DNA from: Stachybotrys elegans
Taxonomy: Eukaryota; Ascomycota; Sordariomycetes; Hypocreales; Stachybotryaceae
Length of the DNA: 64,000 nucleotides
Direction: 5' to 3'
Assembly: GCA_020746835.1 (NCBI GenBank)
Contig: JAGPNK010000016.1
Coordinates: 62,001-126,000 of the forward strand
The translations under genes and the position numbers were made by a program. Each line of letters begins with the position of its first letter. Position 1 is the stretch's first letter. The notes below the pieces were generated by a model. It did not search any database. It was given only the letters and a program-made list of their open reading frames with translations, and had not been told where the DNA came from. This document shows positions 43,459-55,981 of the stretch, in pieces.

Positions 43459-46173
43459 TTATGTTAAGAGCTTATTCACATTGATCCTGTATGTCGTTTT
43501 ATCTTCATAGCTCATCAGTATGAGCAGAAATCCCAGCCCACTCTCGTCTTTTCGGATGTATGCGCTGTCTTTGCTTGGTGTATATTTGATCGTGGAGATC
43601 TCCTCGGGTTTCTCCACAGTGAGCCTCATTTCCTCAACATCCCCACCATAGATCCTTAGGTACTTTGAATACTTTGAATCATGATGTTGCAGTATGAGAA
43701 ATCTTTTGTCGTCCGGAGTGATCAAGATGGACTTCAATTGTGATACACCGGGAATCGCGAGACATATTCTCCGGGCTGAATGGTCCCCCGGCGTCCGCTT
43801 CCGTATGTACTTCTCATGAGTTATACACATGAATCCCACTGAGTTGTTGAAGGGCACAATGGTCTTCAGAAAGAAGCCACGGTATTGAAGATCCTTTCAT
43901 CGTCAGTTTCTGGCTTGCTGAGGGATTGACACACGGGGGCCTACCTCGTCACCAATAAGGAATTCTTCGATCACTGACTGATCGGCCGTTCTCCAGACCT
44001 TGACATTTGCCTGAGGCCTGTTAAGCGCGCTGATAAAGGGCTTGTAGTAATCGTACAAACAGTACAACCTTTCTCCGTCGCCGGAGAACCGAAAGTCAAG
44101 GATGCCATTTACTTCACTGAGGCTGTGGGAGGGAGTAGTTGTACCGGAATTAACTGAGGAAGTTACACCTTTGTATATGCGGACGATCGCGACGTGGTCC
44201 CTAGGTCTACAAGCAACAGCAAGTACAGACCCATCGGGTGAGAGAGCTACTTGCTCGACATGAATCTTCAAATCTTTGAGTTCCTTGACGATAGGCTGAA
44301 TGCCCTTTCCTTCGTGTAAGGAATGTAGAGCATACTTTGTGGGCGTGTCAGTAGTTGGAGAATTATTTACGGATTCAAGGGAACTACCAACCCGAAAGCC
44401 ACTACTTTTATCTTTTTTGCCTAACGCAATGCACAGTAAATCGTTCCCGCATGCATTTGAGCTTGGTTTGGTTGCCTTAGACCATTCTTGTTCCTGATAG
44501 GAAGGCTGAAGCAGGCGGTAAAAATCCGGTCGGTTCTCCCGATATACCAGTATCGATGTTGGCGAAAATACCAAGGACATGCCACTTGGTGCGTGGCCAC
44601 AGTGATCTGCCTTGTTCGGAAAGCTTTTGTGTTCCATGCCGCTGACAATCAGCGGTCTTTCCTTGTATAGGTGACTCAAGTGCCCGAACAACTGGCTCAT
44701 GGTGGCACGTTTTGAGGCCTCAACGAACACTTTCTTCTCGAGATGATTAAGGGAACCGCGGGCGAGAGATATATCATCATCTGGTTGCGATTCGGGTTTT
44801 GCGTTGATGTTCGCGGTCAAGTGATGGATGCATTCAGTAACAGCTGTGTTGCAGACACACCCCATGCCGTAGAAGAAGTCGCCTTCAGAATGACCTTTAA
44901 CTCGTTCATCCTCAAAGTAATCGATGGCTTTTGCACCTTCAAAGTTGAAAAGAAGAACCAGGAGGAGGATGCATCCAAATGCCCAAACGTCGCTTTTGAG
45001 CATGAGCGATGCCGATACCCTCTCTTGGGTCTCTGGCGCAAGATATGTGCCTTGGCGCGATGTTTTGCCTTCCTGCGATGTGCCAGGATCATAGTCGGGG
45101 CGGTGTCTCGCCTCTCCAAAGTCTGCAAGCTTGAACGACGCAATAGGCTCCATGCACACGAGAACGTTGTCAGGCTTCAGGTCGTTGTGGTAAAACCCGT
45201 TTTTGTTCAGCCACGCCAGTCCATCGCAAAGGCAAATCATTTGGTGCAAGTTGTGCAGGCGCACCGTATCGGTGCGCGGGCAATTTCTGTCGTCCGTGAT
45301 GTATTGGTAGAGGGTACACTGAGCCTCGCGGAAGAAGATGCTCGCGACTGGGAACTCGCCTCCGACATCGTGTTCGACGCTGCATATTGAGTCCAGAATG
45401 CTTTTGGGGTGTGCCTCCCTGCCCAGCTTTCGGAGGATGTAAACCTCCTTTATGAAGGACTGATAGGCATATTCTTTTGGACGAAAATCTTTCCGAGCTA
45501 GATAAGTATCCTGAAAACCCGGTCAACTCATGCTTCTTCATGTATATGGTAGCTATTCGTAACTCACCTCGCTGTTGCTCCAAGAAGTGTCTCCAACGCG
45601 CGTATAGTATTGTCCACGCGCAATCTTAACACGATATACCGTCCCATTAGCACCTCTGCCAATCGGGTGCTTCCCTAAATACGGGGTGTGCTCCAAAGCT
45701 TGGAATTTCTGAGAAAAATTGCCTTGCTCGAGCGTGGCAGCCTTGAGCCAGAATTGATGCTGGTAGAAAAGCCTGCCATCGGCTTTTCCAAAAATCTTTT
45801 CAGTCTCATCCTGCTTCATGGGCAGGTCCTCGTCTGTTTGGTGGTATTTGTTCGAAAGAAAGCGAGACTCGAATATCGCGACCATATCCGCGGTGCCAAA
45901 GGCGATGATGTTCAAAAGGATTGCACGACGTCCAGGCTGTCCTTCAGCCCCCAGTATCTTATCGAAGTAGCGTCCTTCGTGCTCCGGGGTTGGGTGCATC
46001 ACCTTTCCGAATATCCTGCCGCGCAGTTGGTCCTTGTCTATGATGTGCGCCAAATCTCCATTTCGCAGCGTATGCTGGTCTTCGCCCTTCATACTCTGTC
46101 CAAGGAAAGACTTGCTCTTGAAGAGGCCCTTGAAATGGGCCTGGGCCTGCGAGAATGCGTCGGGTTCTGGCAT
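43459..46173 (-). CDS. Protein kinase with large C-terminal region (possible beta-propeller)
   Basis: Exons: 46173-45568, 45510-43945 and 43893-43459; 868 residues with all phases closing. An N-terminal region of about 165 residues of unknown type is followed by a kinase domain. It has the glycine loop GRGANGTVYRVK (about residue 173), Lys209 in LARKDF, the catalytic loop YHNDLKPDNVLV (Asp312, with the usual HRD Arg replaced by Asn), DFG as LADFGEA (Asp332) and TYLAPE as the APE motif. The C-terminal ~400 residues contain repeated strands such as VEQVALSPDGSVLAVAC and DFRFSGDGERLYCLYD, which look like WD40-type blades. Similar kinase-propeller proteins are known in fungi but mostly uncharacterised. 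A signalling or self-recognition role is only inference. Confidence 0.85.
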
Positions 46174-46799
46174 TGCAGCTGAGCTCTGTTAATCTATCCA
46201 GGAGTTAAGTAGCCACGCACCATGCCCAAGTCGATAGAGCAGTAAGGCTTAAGACATCACTGGCGTCAGGGGAGTGGTTGCGCTGGCGTCCAAACAAGTG
46301 GCATAAGGTCCGAGGAAAGCAGGACAATGATCTTGAATTGGCATTGCTGCCTAAAGCCAACCCCGCGTTGCCTTTACGCCTAAGCAAAGATTCGGGAACA
46401 TAATTCTCCGATGGGGGCTGGGCTTCGATTGGTTGATTGTGCAGCAGTTATCGAGACATTCTTTGGCGAACCATCATGGTGTGTTGGAGAGGCGTGAGAA
46501 ATAGCCTTATTCCGTACGCATCCATATCTATCCTAAATTGGCTTAGGGGCAACAGGGGACGATTAGGCTCAGACCCAGTACCATGGTACCCTGAAATTTC
46601 CGGGGTGGTTTCTAACCTCCTCCCAGGACGCCTCCTCAGTGAAAGCTTCGGACAAGCGGTATTGCATGTATTTGATCAGTACAACGAAGGTTGAGTTATT
46701 GTGTTTTCCGCACCCATGACAACGCCTAAACAAGAACACGTCTTGCCAGTTTAATGCCACTGGTGTCCCAGTTGATGGGCTTTGTGCGTTCCATCCAGC

Positions 46800-47265
46800 T
46801 CGTCCAGCTCGTTCAATCATAGTCACCAGAGGGTTTCACCATCAAAGTCCCAATAATCTGGGTACCACCCAGCATTCTCCCAGTCCATGATACAGTAATC
46901 TGACCAGTACGCTTAACCATGATATTGCGCGAGCAAAGGTCGCCATGGCTAGAGACAGAGAGAGTGGAATGAGGAAGGAGCTTATCCTCACGGTAAGATC
47001 TGCCATTGTTTGCGATGCAGCCTTGATATATGCGTTCTCTTAAGGCTTCATCGCTTAGGATTGGAGATGGAGTTGCCTTGGCATGTCGAAGACGAATATC
47101 CCGACTTGTTTTGCCACCGGCACCACACTGATATAAGTGATGCATGGCATCTGGGCGCGGGATGTTGCGTAGCTGAGCGACTAGCCCCCATATTTCTAGA
47201 CAAATGCGTTTCTTGGAGCTTTTGTCAAAATTTTCCCATACGGTATGTAGGCGGCGGCTGTCCCT
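46800..47265 (-). pseudogene. Aminoglycoside-phosphotransferase-like (APH) relic
   Basis: The minus-strand frame reads VWENFDKSSKKRICLEIWGL, then QLRNIPRPDAMHHLYQCG, then SSHGDLCSRNIMVKRTGQIT. This carries the HGD-x4-N catalytic motif of the fungal APH family. A one- or two-base slip follows, after which another frame continues IMDWENAGWYPDYWDFDGET, including the metal-binding Asp-Trp-Glu motif. The sequence then ends at a stop within the family fold. Both the N-terminal lobe and the last segment are missing, so this is a truncated, frameshifted relic and not a gene. Confidence 0.75.
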
Positions 47266-48016
47266 ATTAACTATATAAGGATGCCGCGGTTGTTTTGACG
47301 GCTTAATGCTCCTAGAAGTCTCCGCGAGGCTTCAGCCGCACTTTTTCATTCGATAGCAACCTCCCAAATAAACGACAAAAAGCTCTGCAAGTCTGACGTG
47401 AGATTTTCGGCCGCTTTTATGTAAATGCAGTCATAAAACAAGAACCGATGAGTTAGGCTAACCATTAAGCGCGGTGTTACCCTAGTTCATTTGCCTCGGG
47501 CTCTTCAGGGCGAATGAAAAGACCAACCCTTTTCCTCCATCATACCATGCCAAGCCGGTGACTGAAGAAGAGCCACTCGATGCAGTAGTGATGGCGAGGC
47601 TGAAACAGAAGAATGCAGTGACTGTGGTGTGGTTCGGAGCCGCTTCGAGCTGTCTGTACCGAGCTATCCAGTGTGATCTCAGCCTTGCGTTTGGGGTGTA
47701 GTAGATTAGTAGGCCGCGACCTCTTCATAAGATTCTATATATATATTTATGAGGCTAGGATTGGGCGGTAACGTGAAACGCTGTTTCGACAACCGCTGTG
47801 GCTTTTTCTTTTTTTGTCCCCTTTGATCTCATTTCCCTCCCCTGTTCTTCTGGGATGGTGGTTGGTATTTATGTTATTTTCGTGAGTATATGAACCGTGG
47901 TTCTCATCCGCTGCATTGCCAAATAATCGAACCCTTCAGCTGCTCCCAAGCGCCTTGCACTTCAAGTTCTTTTGCCCAATTTGTTATTTCCAGGTTCGGT
48001 TTATTCAACAGCAAGC
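47266..48016. other. Intergenic region
   Basis: No gene recognised. The part next to 48017 is the promoter of the SesB-like gene, with pyrimidine-rich tracts around 47805-47870. Confidence 0.4.
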
Positions 48017-50124
48017 ATGAACCCATCAGACTCCGTCAGGAGACCTAAATTCCTTACCTACCGCATTGATGAGATTCCACGCAAATACGCAACTCCAGAT
48101 CAGCTATTGCAATGCTTCCATAGTGACGACAAGACGTATGTCCACGTCAAGTCATTCGTGCCTAGCATCTCAGATATTGAGGGCGGAGAGCACACGGCAA
48201 CGATTCAATACCAGAATGAGGGGAGGCCTCGGCTAGATGTCGCAGCTGAGGACATTGAGCTCGACCCTGATTTCCAGGGTTTCACTCCCCTTAATGCACC
48301 GGACGAGAATGTCGCAGCAGAGTGAGTATCTAACGATGGGTAATTGAAGAACTCTTGGGTTAACGACAGTTCCAGCATTATCGCAGTTACAGGACTAGGT
48401 GGCCATGCTTTTGGCTCTTGGGTCAACTCGAGAGGACACATGTGGCTACGAGACTACCTTCCAAAGGACCTCATGAACCGCGCCCGTATTCTCATCTACG
48501 GATACCATTCGGTACTTCAAAAAAGCCACAATAGGAGCTCTCTCCGAGACTACAGCGACAGCTTCATGCAAGACCTCATGGGTATTCGAAGCCAGCATGG
48601 GATCAAAGATCGCCCCATCATATTTATAGGACATAGTTTGGGAGGCTTAATTGTCAAAAAGGCGCTGTCCGACCTTGGACCCGACGTCCTTTCCAGGATG
48701 CCCATCCGATCTATCCTCTTCTTTGGTGCCCCGCACACAGGGCTCAACATCCGAGCACTCCAGGCCGTGGTTGCCGGTCATGCCAACGAAACCCTAGTTC
48801 GCGATCTAGGCGAAAACTCGTCCGTGCTCGAGGACTTGGCTCAGAGCTTTGAAAAAATCGCCAAGTTCATCAAGATTTATTCTTTCGTGGAGACCCACGA
48901 CACGCCTGTTGTCGAGCAGATTAATGATGAGTTGCGACGACGCTCTGTCAGAGAGGTCATGGTCAGCAAGAACTCCGCCAGAGTGGGATGCCCAACGGAA
49001 ACCGTCCGATGGGTGAGCTCAGATCACTCCGAAATGGTCAAACTCCGGAAGGGACAAGGAGGTCACTACCTATTCATTGTGAATATTCTCAAGGAAGCTC
49101 TACAGAGCGCCCCGGAGAAATGGGAGGGCTCGATGTTGAGAGACACTCCTCTTTTCGACCTTCCAACTGAGCATAACCACTGGTTACAGGACCACAGCCT
49201 TCCAACCACTCCACAACGTGGTTATGGACGATCAGCAACCTTTCAGCTGGTCCAAAGCAGCCCTAACAGCAACACTTATGGAACAACTCTGGAGAAGGAA
49301 CCACCATCAGTCGTGCAAGAAAACGAGGACTCTAGGTCGACCCAGATCGAGTCGGTTGGAATGCATCCAGCGAGTCTTCAGGATGACGATACCTACTGGT
49401 AAGAACCATCACTAATCTGGTGATGCTGGGACTACTTGTCGTGAGTGAATGGATTCTAATTCAAGGATGGAATAGCGAGCCCACCGACAATGAAGAACAG
49501 CAAAACGACAAAAGCGAAGAAGAAGTCACAGAAACCCGAGGTTTTAACGTCGCAATTCCAATGCATTTGGCCTTCCAAGAACTCGAATCTGTTCTCTATT
49601 CTCTTGGAATCAATCGCCTTAAGACCGATCGATCAGCAGACCATGTGGTGTTGGCTTGTCAGGATCAAGGCCAACTTTTTGAGCTGAAAGCAGCATTCTA
49701 TCAAAGCGTACTATCTCTCACCCTCAGCTCCGCACCCTCCATTCACCTCAAGCATCTCATGTCCAGCATCGAGAGACTGCTGGCAGCAACGCTGATAGGC
49801 CTTCGTCGCAAGGCATATATCGCCTTGGAGGATATCAACGACGTAGCGTATGCAGCCTTTTGCCACGAGCAGCTGCTGAGGCAGTACGGTGCCAAAGTAG
49901 GACTTGGAGAGGGTTCGCCAACGAAGACCCTGCATAGATGCGAGCTTAAAAGGAGACATTTAGTACGGCCGAATGAGAAAGTCTCATTCCACATGATGAA
50001 TAGTATTGTGTCGGGACACGAGAAGGTCATGGAACTTTCATTCCAGTGGATGGATGGTGACTTGGGACTCTTTCACGAGTTTGTCGGGGTGATATTGTAT
50101 GTGGTTGAGTATTGGAAGGGATGA
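48017..50124 (+). CDS. SesB-like alpha/beta-hydrolase protein with unknown C-terminal domain
   Basis: Exons: 48017-48321, 48370-49398 and 49476-50124; 660 residues with phases closing. An N-terminal 100 residues is followed by an alpha/beta hydrolase: the oxyanion-region GLGGHAFGSWVN, the nucleophile Ser191 in GHSLGGLIVKKAL, FFGAPHTG, and a catalytic-type His321 in SSDHSEM. This is the lipase/esterase-like module (SesB, PGAP1-like) that serves as N-terminal effector in many fungal NLR proteins. Here no NACHT or NB-ARC nucleotide-binding domain follows. Instead a disordered S/T-rich linker leads to about 215 residues starting FNVAIPMHLAFQELESVL that I do not recognise. It could be a membrane-acting effector or a stand-alone immune-type lipase. 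Confidence 0.82.
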
Positions 50125-50180
50125 GGGGCGGATAAGGCTCACGCTTTTCCCAGTCTAATGTCACAGGTTTTGCTGCCAAG

Positions 50181-50278
50181 TGTCATCTATCAAATTAGTC
50201 TCATCTTTATCGACAAAGGGGGCCTCCTCGAAGTCGCTGGTCTGTATCCTATTGGGGCACGCAATCGGGCAATCCCAC
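50181..50278 (-). repeat. Dispersed first-exon module, copy E
   Basis: Most diverged copy (WDCPIACPNRIQTSDFEEA, then a stop after DDTWQQNL). It lies 35 kb from the other four copies, in the short gap between the convergent SesB-like and asparaginase genes. No Met and no downstream exons are found. Confidence 0.72.
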
Positions 50279-50365
50279 CTGTTTGGATACATAAGGTACT
50301 TTGATAATGCTTACATTAATATTTCTATATCTATATCATAACATCATTAATCGTAGATGTCCCTT

Positions 50366-51490
50366 CTAGTTAACGCCAGTGTACTCAAAGATATTCTTGA
50401 TAGCATCAATAGGAAGGCCAACCTCGAGTGCAAGCTGGAGCTGGATACGGCACTTCTGGGGGTTCAGGTAGCCACCACCAATGGCAAAGTCCCAGGATGG
50501 GGGGTCGACGAAGACATCAGCCATGCGTCTGCTGTCGATAACGGCCAGGCCCGTCTCGTTGAAGACTTTCTCCAGGGCCGCGATGCCAGGCTTGGTCCAG
50601 CTGCCGGCACCCATGCCGGCGACCACCAATCCCTTGGCACCGAGGTCGACGGCAGCCTGCACGAGGCCGGGCTGCAGAGCCTGGTGGCCGAAGAGGATGT
50701 CGACCTCGGGCAGTCCGGCCTCAGGCGAGCTCTTGGAAATGTCAAAGTGGTAGTAGCCGAGGGGCCGTGCAGGAGGGTAGTAGAAGACGGGCTGGATGTT
50801 CTGGAATGCGCCCAGGAAGCCCTGCTCTTCGGCCTTGAAGGTATCGACCATGTTGGCGTTGGTCTTGGTTGCGTAGCGGGCCGATGCGATCCTGTCGTTC
50901 AACACAACCATGGTTCCACGGCCCATGGCGCTCTTGCTGGCAGCCAGCCTAACAGAGGCAAGCAGGTTCATGGGCCCGTCGGCACTGATGGCCGTTGCAG
51001 GTCGCATGGCGCCAACGACGACGACCGGGTGCTCGCTCTTGACAGTAAGGTCGAGGAAGAAGGCCGACTCTTCCAGGGTATCGGTTCCGTGGGTAACGAC
51101 GACTCCCTGGGTGTAGCCACTGTCCAAGTCTTGCTGGATCAGCTGCGAGATGTTGACAAGAATGTTGGGCGTGATTTCGGTGCTGCCGACGTTGGCGACC
51201 TGCACACCGCGAACGTTGGAAACGTTGCACAGCTGGGGCACGGCGTCGATCAGGGTCTGGATGCCGATGGCACCAGCCTGGTAGCCCGTAGTCTGGCCGG
51301 AACTGGCGGCGGATCCGGCAATGGTACCGCCCGTCGCATAGATGGTAACGTTGGGCAGGCTGGCGTTGAAGCAGCTGAAGTCGGCTGCCTCACGGGCGAA
51401 GAGGTGGCCGGTCAAAGCTGGCACGGGCGATGCTGATGCAGAAGACACCAGGACGCCCATCAGGGCGAGCAGGGATTGGGAGGAAGGCAT
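50366..51490 (-). CDS. Secreted type II L-asparaginase
   Basis: Hydrolyses L-asparagine to aspartate and ammonia (EC 3.5.1.1) outside the cell or in the cell wall, supplying nitrogen. Single exon, 374 residues. A hydrophobic signal peptide of about 20 residues is followed by a short propeptide-like stretch. Active-site motif 1 is YATGGTIAGS (Thr53); motif 2 is VVVTHGTDTLEES (residues about 131-141, with the Thr-Asp pair). GAMRPATAISADGPMNLL supplies the conserved C-terminal catalytic region. Several N-x-S/T sites fit secretion. Length and motif order match yeast and fungal asparaginase II. Confidence 0.95.
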   Translation of the reverse strand: MPSSQSLLALMGVLVSSASASPVPALTGHLFAREAADFSCFNASLPNVTIYATGGTIAGSAASSGQTTGYQAGAIGIQTLIDAVPQLCNVSNVRGVQVANVGSTEITPNILVNISQLIQQDLDSGYTQGVVVTHGTDTLEESAFFLDLTVKSEHPVVVVGAMRPATAISADGPMNLLASVRLAASKSAMGRGTMVVLNDRIASARYATKTNANMVDTFKAEEQGFLGAFQNIQPVFYYPPARPLGYYHFDISKSSPEAGLPEVDILFGHQALQPGLVQAAVDLGAKGLVVAGMGAGSWTKPGIAALEKVFNETGLAVIDSRRMADVFVDPPSWDFAIGGGYLNPQKCRIQLQLALEVGLPIDAIKNIFEYTGVN

Positions 51491-53792
51491 CTTGGCTCAG
51501 GGTTGATGACAGGCTAGGTTGATGGGGGGGACTTGATCAACTTGGTCGAGAGGCGTGCCAGGAACATTTTCCAACGAGGAAACATGTTGGCTTCTTATAC
51601 AACTTTCCATAGCATGCCAGTAGATGTCGATCGGCAGCCTTACCAACCACTTCTCGGAATTGGCAATTGATCTTATCAAGAACCCTGGCCACTGCACTGG
51701 GGAACAGCTCCACCAGTTGCTACGGATAGCTTCACTACTCTGAAGAACCTGGAGATTGCCAAGAGGCGGGACGCTAGCAAGATAAAGAGTCGGTCGTCGT
51801 CCGGCGGCTTCCGGATGGAGCGCTCCAAATGATTCACGTTGGTATTCTGAAGGATTGTGGCTGCCCGTTTCGATTCATTGCCCTTTCTTGTTTTTATCGG
51901 CATCAAGTGATTTGTTAACAAAGATGCGTTTTCTGCTGATAAGCGGCCTACCATCACCAACCTCTCGAGAACAGGTTAGGCAAAGTTCAAGCCGACGTCG
52001 GACCGGGTGGGGATAATATAGATAAGAGACCACTGTATTCAGGCTTAGTAGACTATCAACGCTAGATAGGAAAAGATAAGGAACCGTTGACCAAGAGATT
52101 CACGAAACTGAACACCATGTGGCGCAACGAGTCGAATCAGATGTCGGGAACGTAACCCACGGAAGAGGCATTTTAGCAGCAGGCCTCCAATCGGACTTCG
52201 GGGCAAGCGGCGCAACAGTGTCAATGCGGAAGTCCGTTACGAGCTTCCGACTTCACGTCGGAAATGTTGGGCTAGAGATAGCTGCTGGGGAGGTTCATTT
52301 TAGCTGTCTAATTCGACGTCACTTCTGCTGTTAACACCAAGGTTGCACTAACTACTTTTTCCATCGAACCAGAGTATTGGGTCGTTCTGCACGTGCATGG
52401 ACTATTGAATGCGCCAAGCATGGGCACGGTCTCAACCGCCATGTCCTCGTCGGGTTGCTCGTCAGTGAGCCACAATGGAGGTCTAGTTCTTGGCGATACC
52501 ACCCATGTGTGGCTTAGATTTGCAGCTGATATCGGAATACATCACACTCGCCATGTTAGGCGTTTTGTCATGGGCATCCATGAAGTGCAGAATTTGTTGC
52601 AGAGCATGAGTCATTATCACAGTGGGTTGGTTGCCGTCACATGAGGCACGGAATCAATCCGCATCCCAAAGAGTGTATGTAAACCAACAAATCCAGGCAG
52701 ACACCGAGGCACAGCTGAGCCCTCCCAGGCCATGCGCGGAGACAAAATCCAAAGTCCCCGCATGATCAGGAGTGATAGAAGTTGCCTTTCTCACCTCAGA
52801 CGCCTTGGAGAACGCGACATGGATCGTAGCCCAATCACGTCTCGTGTAAGACAGAGGCCATAATGCACAGGGCTGACCACGTGGGGGATTCCTGCACCAT
52901 GCACGTCTGTCACAATGCAGTGCCCCAATTGGATGCGGGCCATCATCACTCTGATCGACCGCGCATAGCCGGTTCATATTTTCAGGTGCGCAGATACTGG
53001 CTGCCCATGCAGCCGCTGTCAGCTCAATACAGTCAGTGGTTCTTACTCCATTACTACATGTAGACATGCCTCCCCTTTCTGGACAATCTCGATCGAATCA
53101 TTGCGCGTCTAGACAGTCTCGTGAGTACGTGCCTCTTTGTGGGGAATATTCCTTCCGGCTTGAATGGGATTCTCAGGCTTCTTCCCGTGATAGGGCAATA
53201 CGGGGCTTACGAGGTCACGCCACTCTCCTATCTCAGGCGGAATTCGTCTTTACTTCTTCTGGTGCAGAAATTGTATCTTGAGGGATCCTGCCGCGAAGGG
53301 GCTAACATCGGAAAGTTTCGTATACCCCTCTTCAAGTACCTCATTCATTTACAAAGCTAATATACTGCTATCTCGGTGGTCAGCTACTGCCACAGTGATG
53401 AAATTCCATGTGAAGTATCTACAATCACAAAGGTGGAATAAATCCTTGTTGGTGACATTTCGCTCAGCTCGTGGGGGCGCAACTCTCAAGGGCGTCTTCT
53501 TCAGCCCACCAGCGCCGATATTTGCCTGATCCTGGTTGCATTGGAGGCCAAACTTGTCGAGGTGTGTCGCGTGGCCAGAAATCGTCAGGTTGAAGGTGTG
53601 TAAGGTCAGCACGACTGGTTTGCCAGGGCACCTCCAGCAACGTGGCTGTACGAGAGTAGAGCTGGAGTTGGCTATCCGCATCTTTCTACTTTGCGAGGTC
53701 GTATAAGTATCCGCGTGCAATGACCTGTGTCACCCTCCAGCATGCTACATCCCTTACTTACTCATCGTTCATTGACTTCGGGTGAAATAGCC
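51491..53792. other. Long intergenic region, no gene recognised
   Basis: About 2.3 kb between the divergently oriented asparaginase and flavin-monooxygenase genes. Several frames of 60-137 codons occur on both strands (for example 52654-53067 minus) but overlap each other, lack domains and do not chain into exons. Any gene here would be decayed or non-coding. Confidence 0.4.
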
Positions 53793-55875
53793 ATGAGAGT
53801 CGCCATCATCGGTGCAGGCCCTTCTGGGCTGGTAACTTTGAAGTACCTCCTTGCCGCCCACTCCAGCTTGGGATGTGAGCCTGTCGAGTGCCGTCTCTTC
53901 GAAAGCCAAGGCCAGGTCGGCGGCACATTCGTCTCAAAGGCATATGAAGACGGCGAGGTTTGCTTATCACAGCTACACACAGCATGGGTCACAAACTAAT
54001 TCTTTGTCCAGCTCGTTTCGTCAAGGCAGCTTACTACCTTCTCTGACTTCAGACACGCAAGTAAAGAAGACTTCCTCAGTATCAAGACATATGCCAGCTA
54101 TCTGGAAACATACTGCGCACACTTTGAGCTGTGGCCGTACATCAAGCTCAACACGAAAGTTGTTGCAGTCAAGCGATGCCACAAAGGTGATGCCCTTTCG
54201 TACATCGTCACGTATTCCGCGACAAATGGCGGCACGACAGAAGAATGGGAGTGCGATGCAGTTGCCGTATGCTCGGGGCTACACACTGAACCTAACATCC
54301 CTGACATCAAGGGCTCGGAATACGTTCCTCAGAAGATCCATTCATCCGTTTTCAAGTCTAGAAAGCAGTTTGGTGTCGGTAAGACGGTCATGATTGTTGG
54401 CACCGGCGAAACTGGCGCAGACATTGCCCATTTGGCCGTGACCTCGCCTACCACCCGGGTCGTATTGTGTCATCGGGATGGCTTCCACTTTGCTCCGAAG
54501 GTTTGCTTTCACCTCTCTTTTTGCCTCAACTCGTACCTCAGGCTTATAGGCTAACGCGATTCCCCATGAAGAGAAACCCTGGTCCAGTTGTACTGCCGAT
54601 ACTTGGTCGGAAGCTCAATCCTGAAGAACCAGGTATCCCTATCGACGTTAGTCGAGCAAACATGTTTGACACCACCTATGTTCATCCACGCCTGCGCAAC
54701 TCTATGATTCTGTGGGAATACTACAACTATTACATCAAGCTGCTCTTGTGGTTTTGCTCTGGCACAACCGCTGGCATGGATCAGTGGATTGGCGAGATCA
54801 GCCCAGAAAGACATCATCCATCAAAGAGTAAGATGCCTCTGCCTTAAACGCCTGATCGTCTACCCGAGCCATGCTTACAGAAATACAGTCTTCTTCAACA
54901 AGTCCATGAAAGTCTGTCCGTATATCAGTAAGCCATATCGACCGGCAACTCCAGGCCCGCAACTGTGGCGCTACGCACTGCGGTCAGCTTTGATCCAGAC
55001 GCCCATTCCAGATGTCGGCTCGAGACAAGTCGACCTAGCACCCTGGCCTGCAGAGATAAACAAACACGGCATTGTACGATTCATCGATAATGGGCGTCCC
55101 GAGTATCAGCGACTCAAGGATGAAGTCGTGCGGCCGGACATGATTGTGTACTGCACCGGCTATCAGCAAAAGTTCACATTTCTGGAAAGTCTCGATGGTC
55201 AGGGTTTCGAAACACGTCCCATCACTGAAATCACTGATGTAAGGTCAATTTGGAACCGAGCCGAGCCCACTATGGGCTTCATCGGGTTTGTGAGACCATC
55301 TCTAGGAGCCATTCCACCCTTGGCTGAACTCCAAGCGCAACTTTGGGTTCTTCACCTGCTAGCACCGCACAGAATCCCTCAGCCTCTACACCCAAAAGAC
55401 GAGCCGCACTACCGCCTTCTCTCTAAACCTGGTGCGAGGGTGACGTATGGCGTTGACCACGAAAGCTATGCGTACCAGCTTGCTCTTGACATGGGCTCAG
55501 CTCCTGGGCTATGGGACATATGCAATATAGCATATCATGCAAATACTACCAAAGCGTGGCGTCTACCGCTTATTTGGGCACTCGGTGCGCACTTCAACAC
55601 AAAGTTCCGTCTCATGGGCCCATGGCACTGGGACAAGGCGGCGACTTTGCTATCGTCTGACGAGTTTTGGCTCACTATTACCAGACGGCCGCTGTTCTTT
55701 GGTAAGCTCCCCGCTCATCTTCTCAAGTCACCCGATGACTGGCCCAAGCACTAACCATGTGGCAGGTCATTTTCTTGTTTCATTTTTACCCATGGTGATA
55801 TTTGGGCCTTTGAGTGCCCTGTTCTATATCTACTCTGCTATAGCTGGATACAGCAGTGATGGGGCTGTCTCATGA
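53793..55875 (+). CDS. Flavin-containing monooxygenase (FMO-like)
   Basis: FAD/NADPH enzyme oxygenating soft nucleophiles (N- or S-oxidation) or ketones. Exons: 53793-53957, 54012-54500, 54572-54837, 54881-55701 and 55766-55875; 616 residues with all phases closing. The FAD motif is IIGAGPSGLVTLKYL at residue 4. The conserved LVSSRQLTTFSDFR directly follows intron 1, and IHSSVFKS resembles the FMO fingerprint region. The NADPH motif is MIVGTGETGADIAH. Y-C-T-G-Y in MIVYCTGYQQKF is typical of the group. The last exon adds a hydrophobic segment (FLPMVIFGPLSALFYIYSAI), a likely C-terminal membrane anchor. The first donor is GTTTGC, a weak donor. The natural substrate is unknown; no biosynthetic partner genes adjoin it. 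Confidence 0.88.
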
Positions 55876-55981
55876 AGGTGTCCAGGTTGTTTACAAAACA
55901 CGCCTCTGTACTATCAAAATATTAACATCAAGAGCCCCAAGTGCATCATCAAGGAGATGCTTACAAGTAATCCTCTATAAC

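Noticed and set aside
50357..51436. 359-codon plus-strand frame opposite the asparaginase
   Set aside because: Shadow frame; the minus strand carries a full asparaginase with signal peptide and both active-site motifs.
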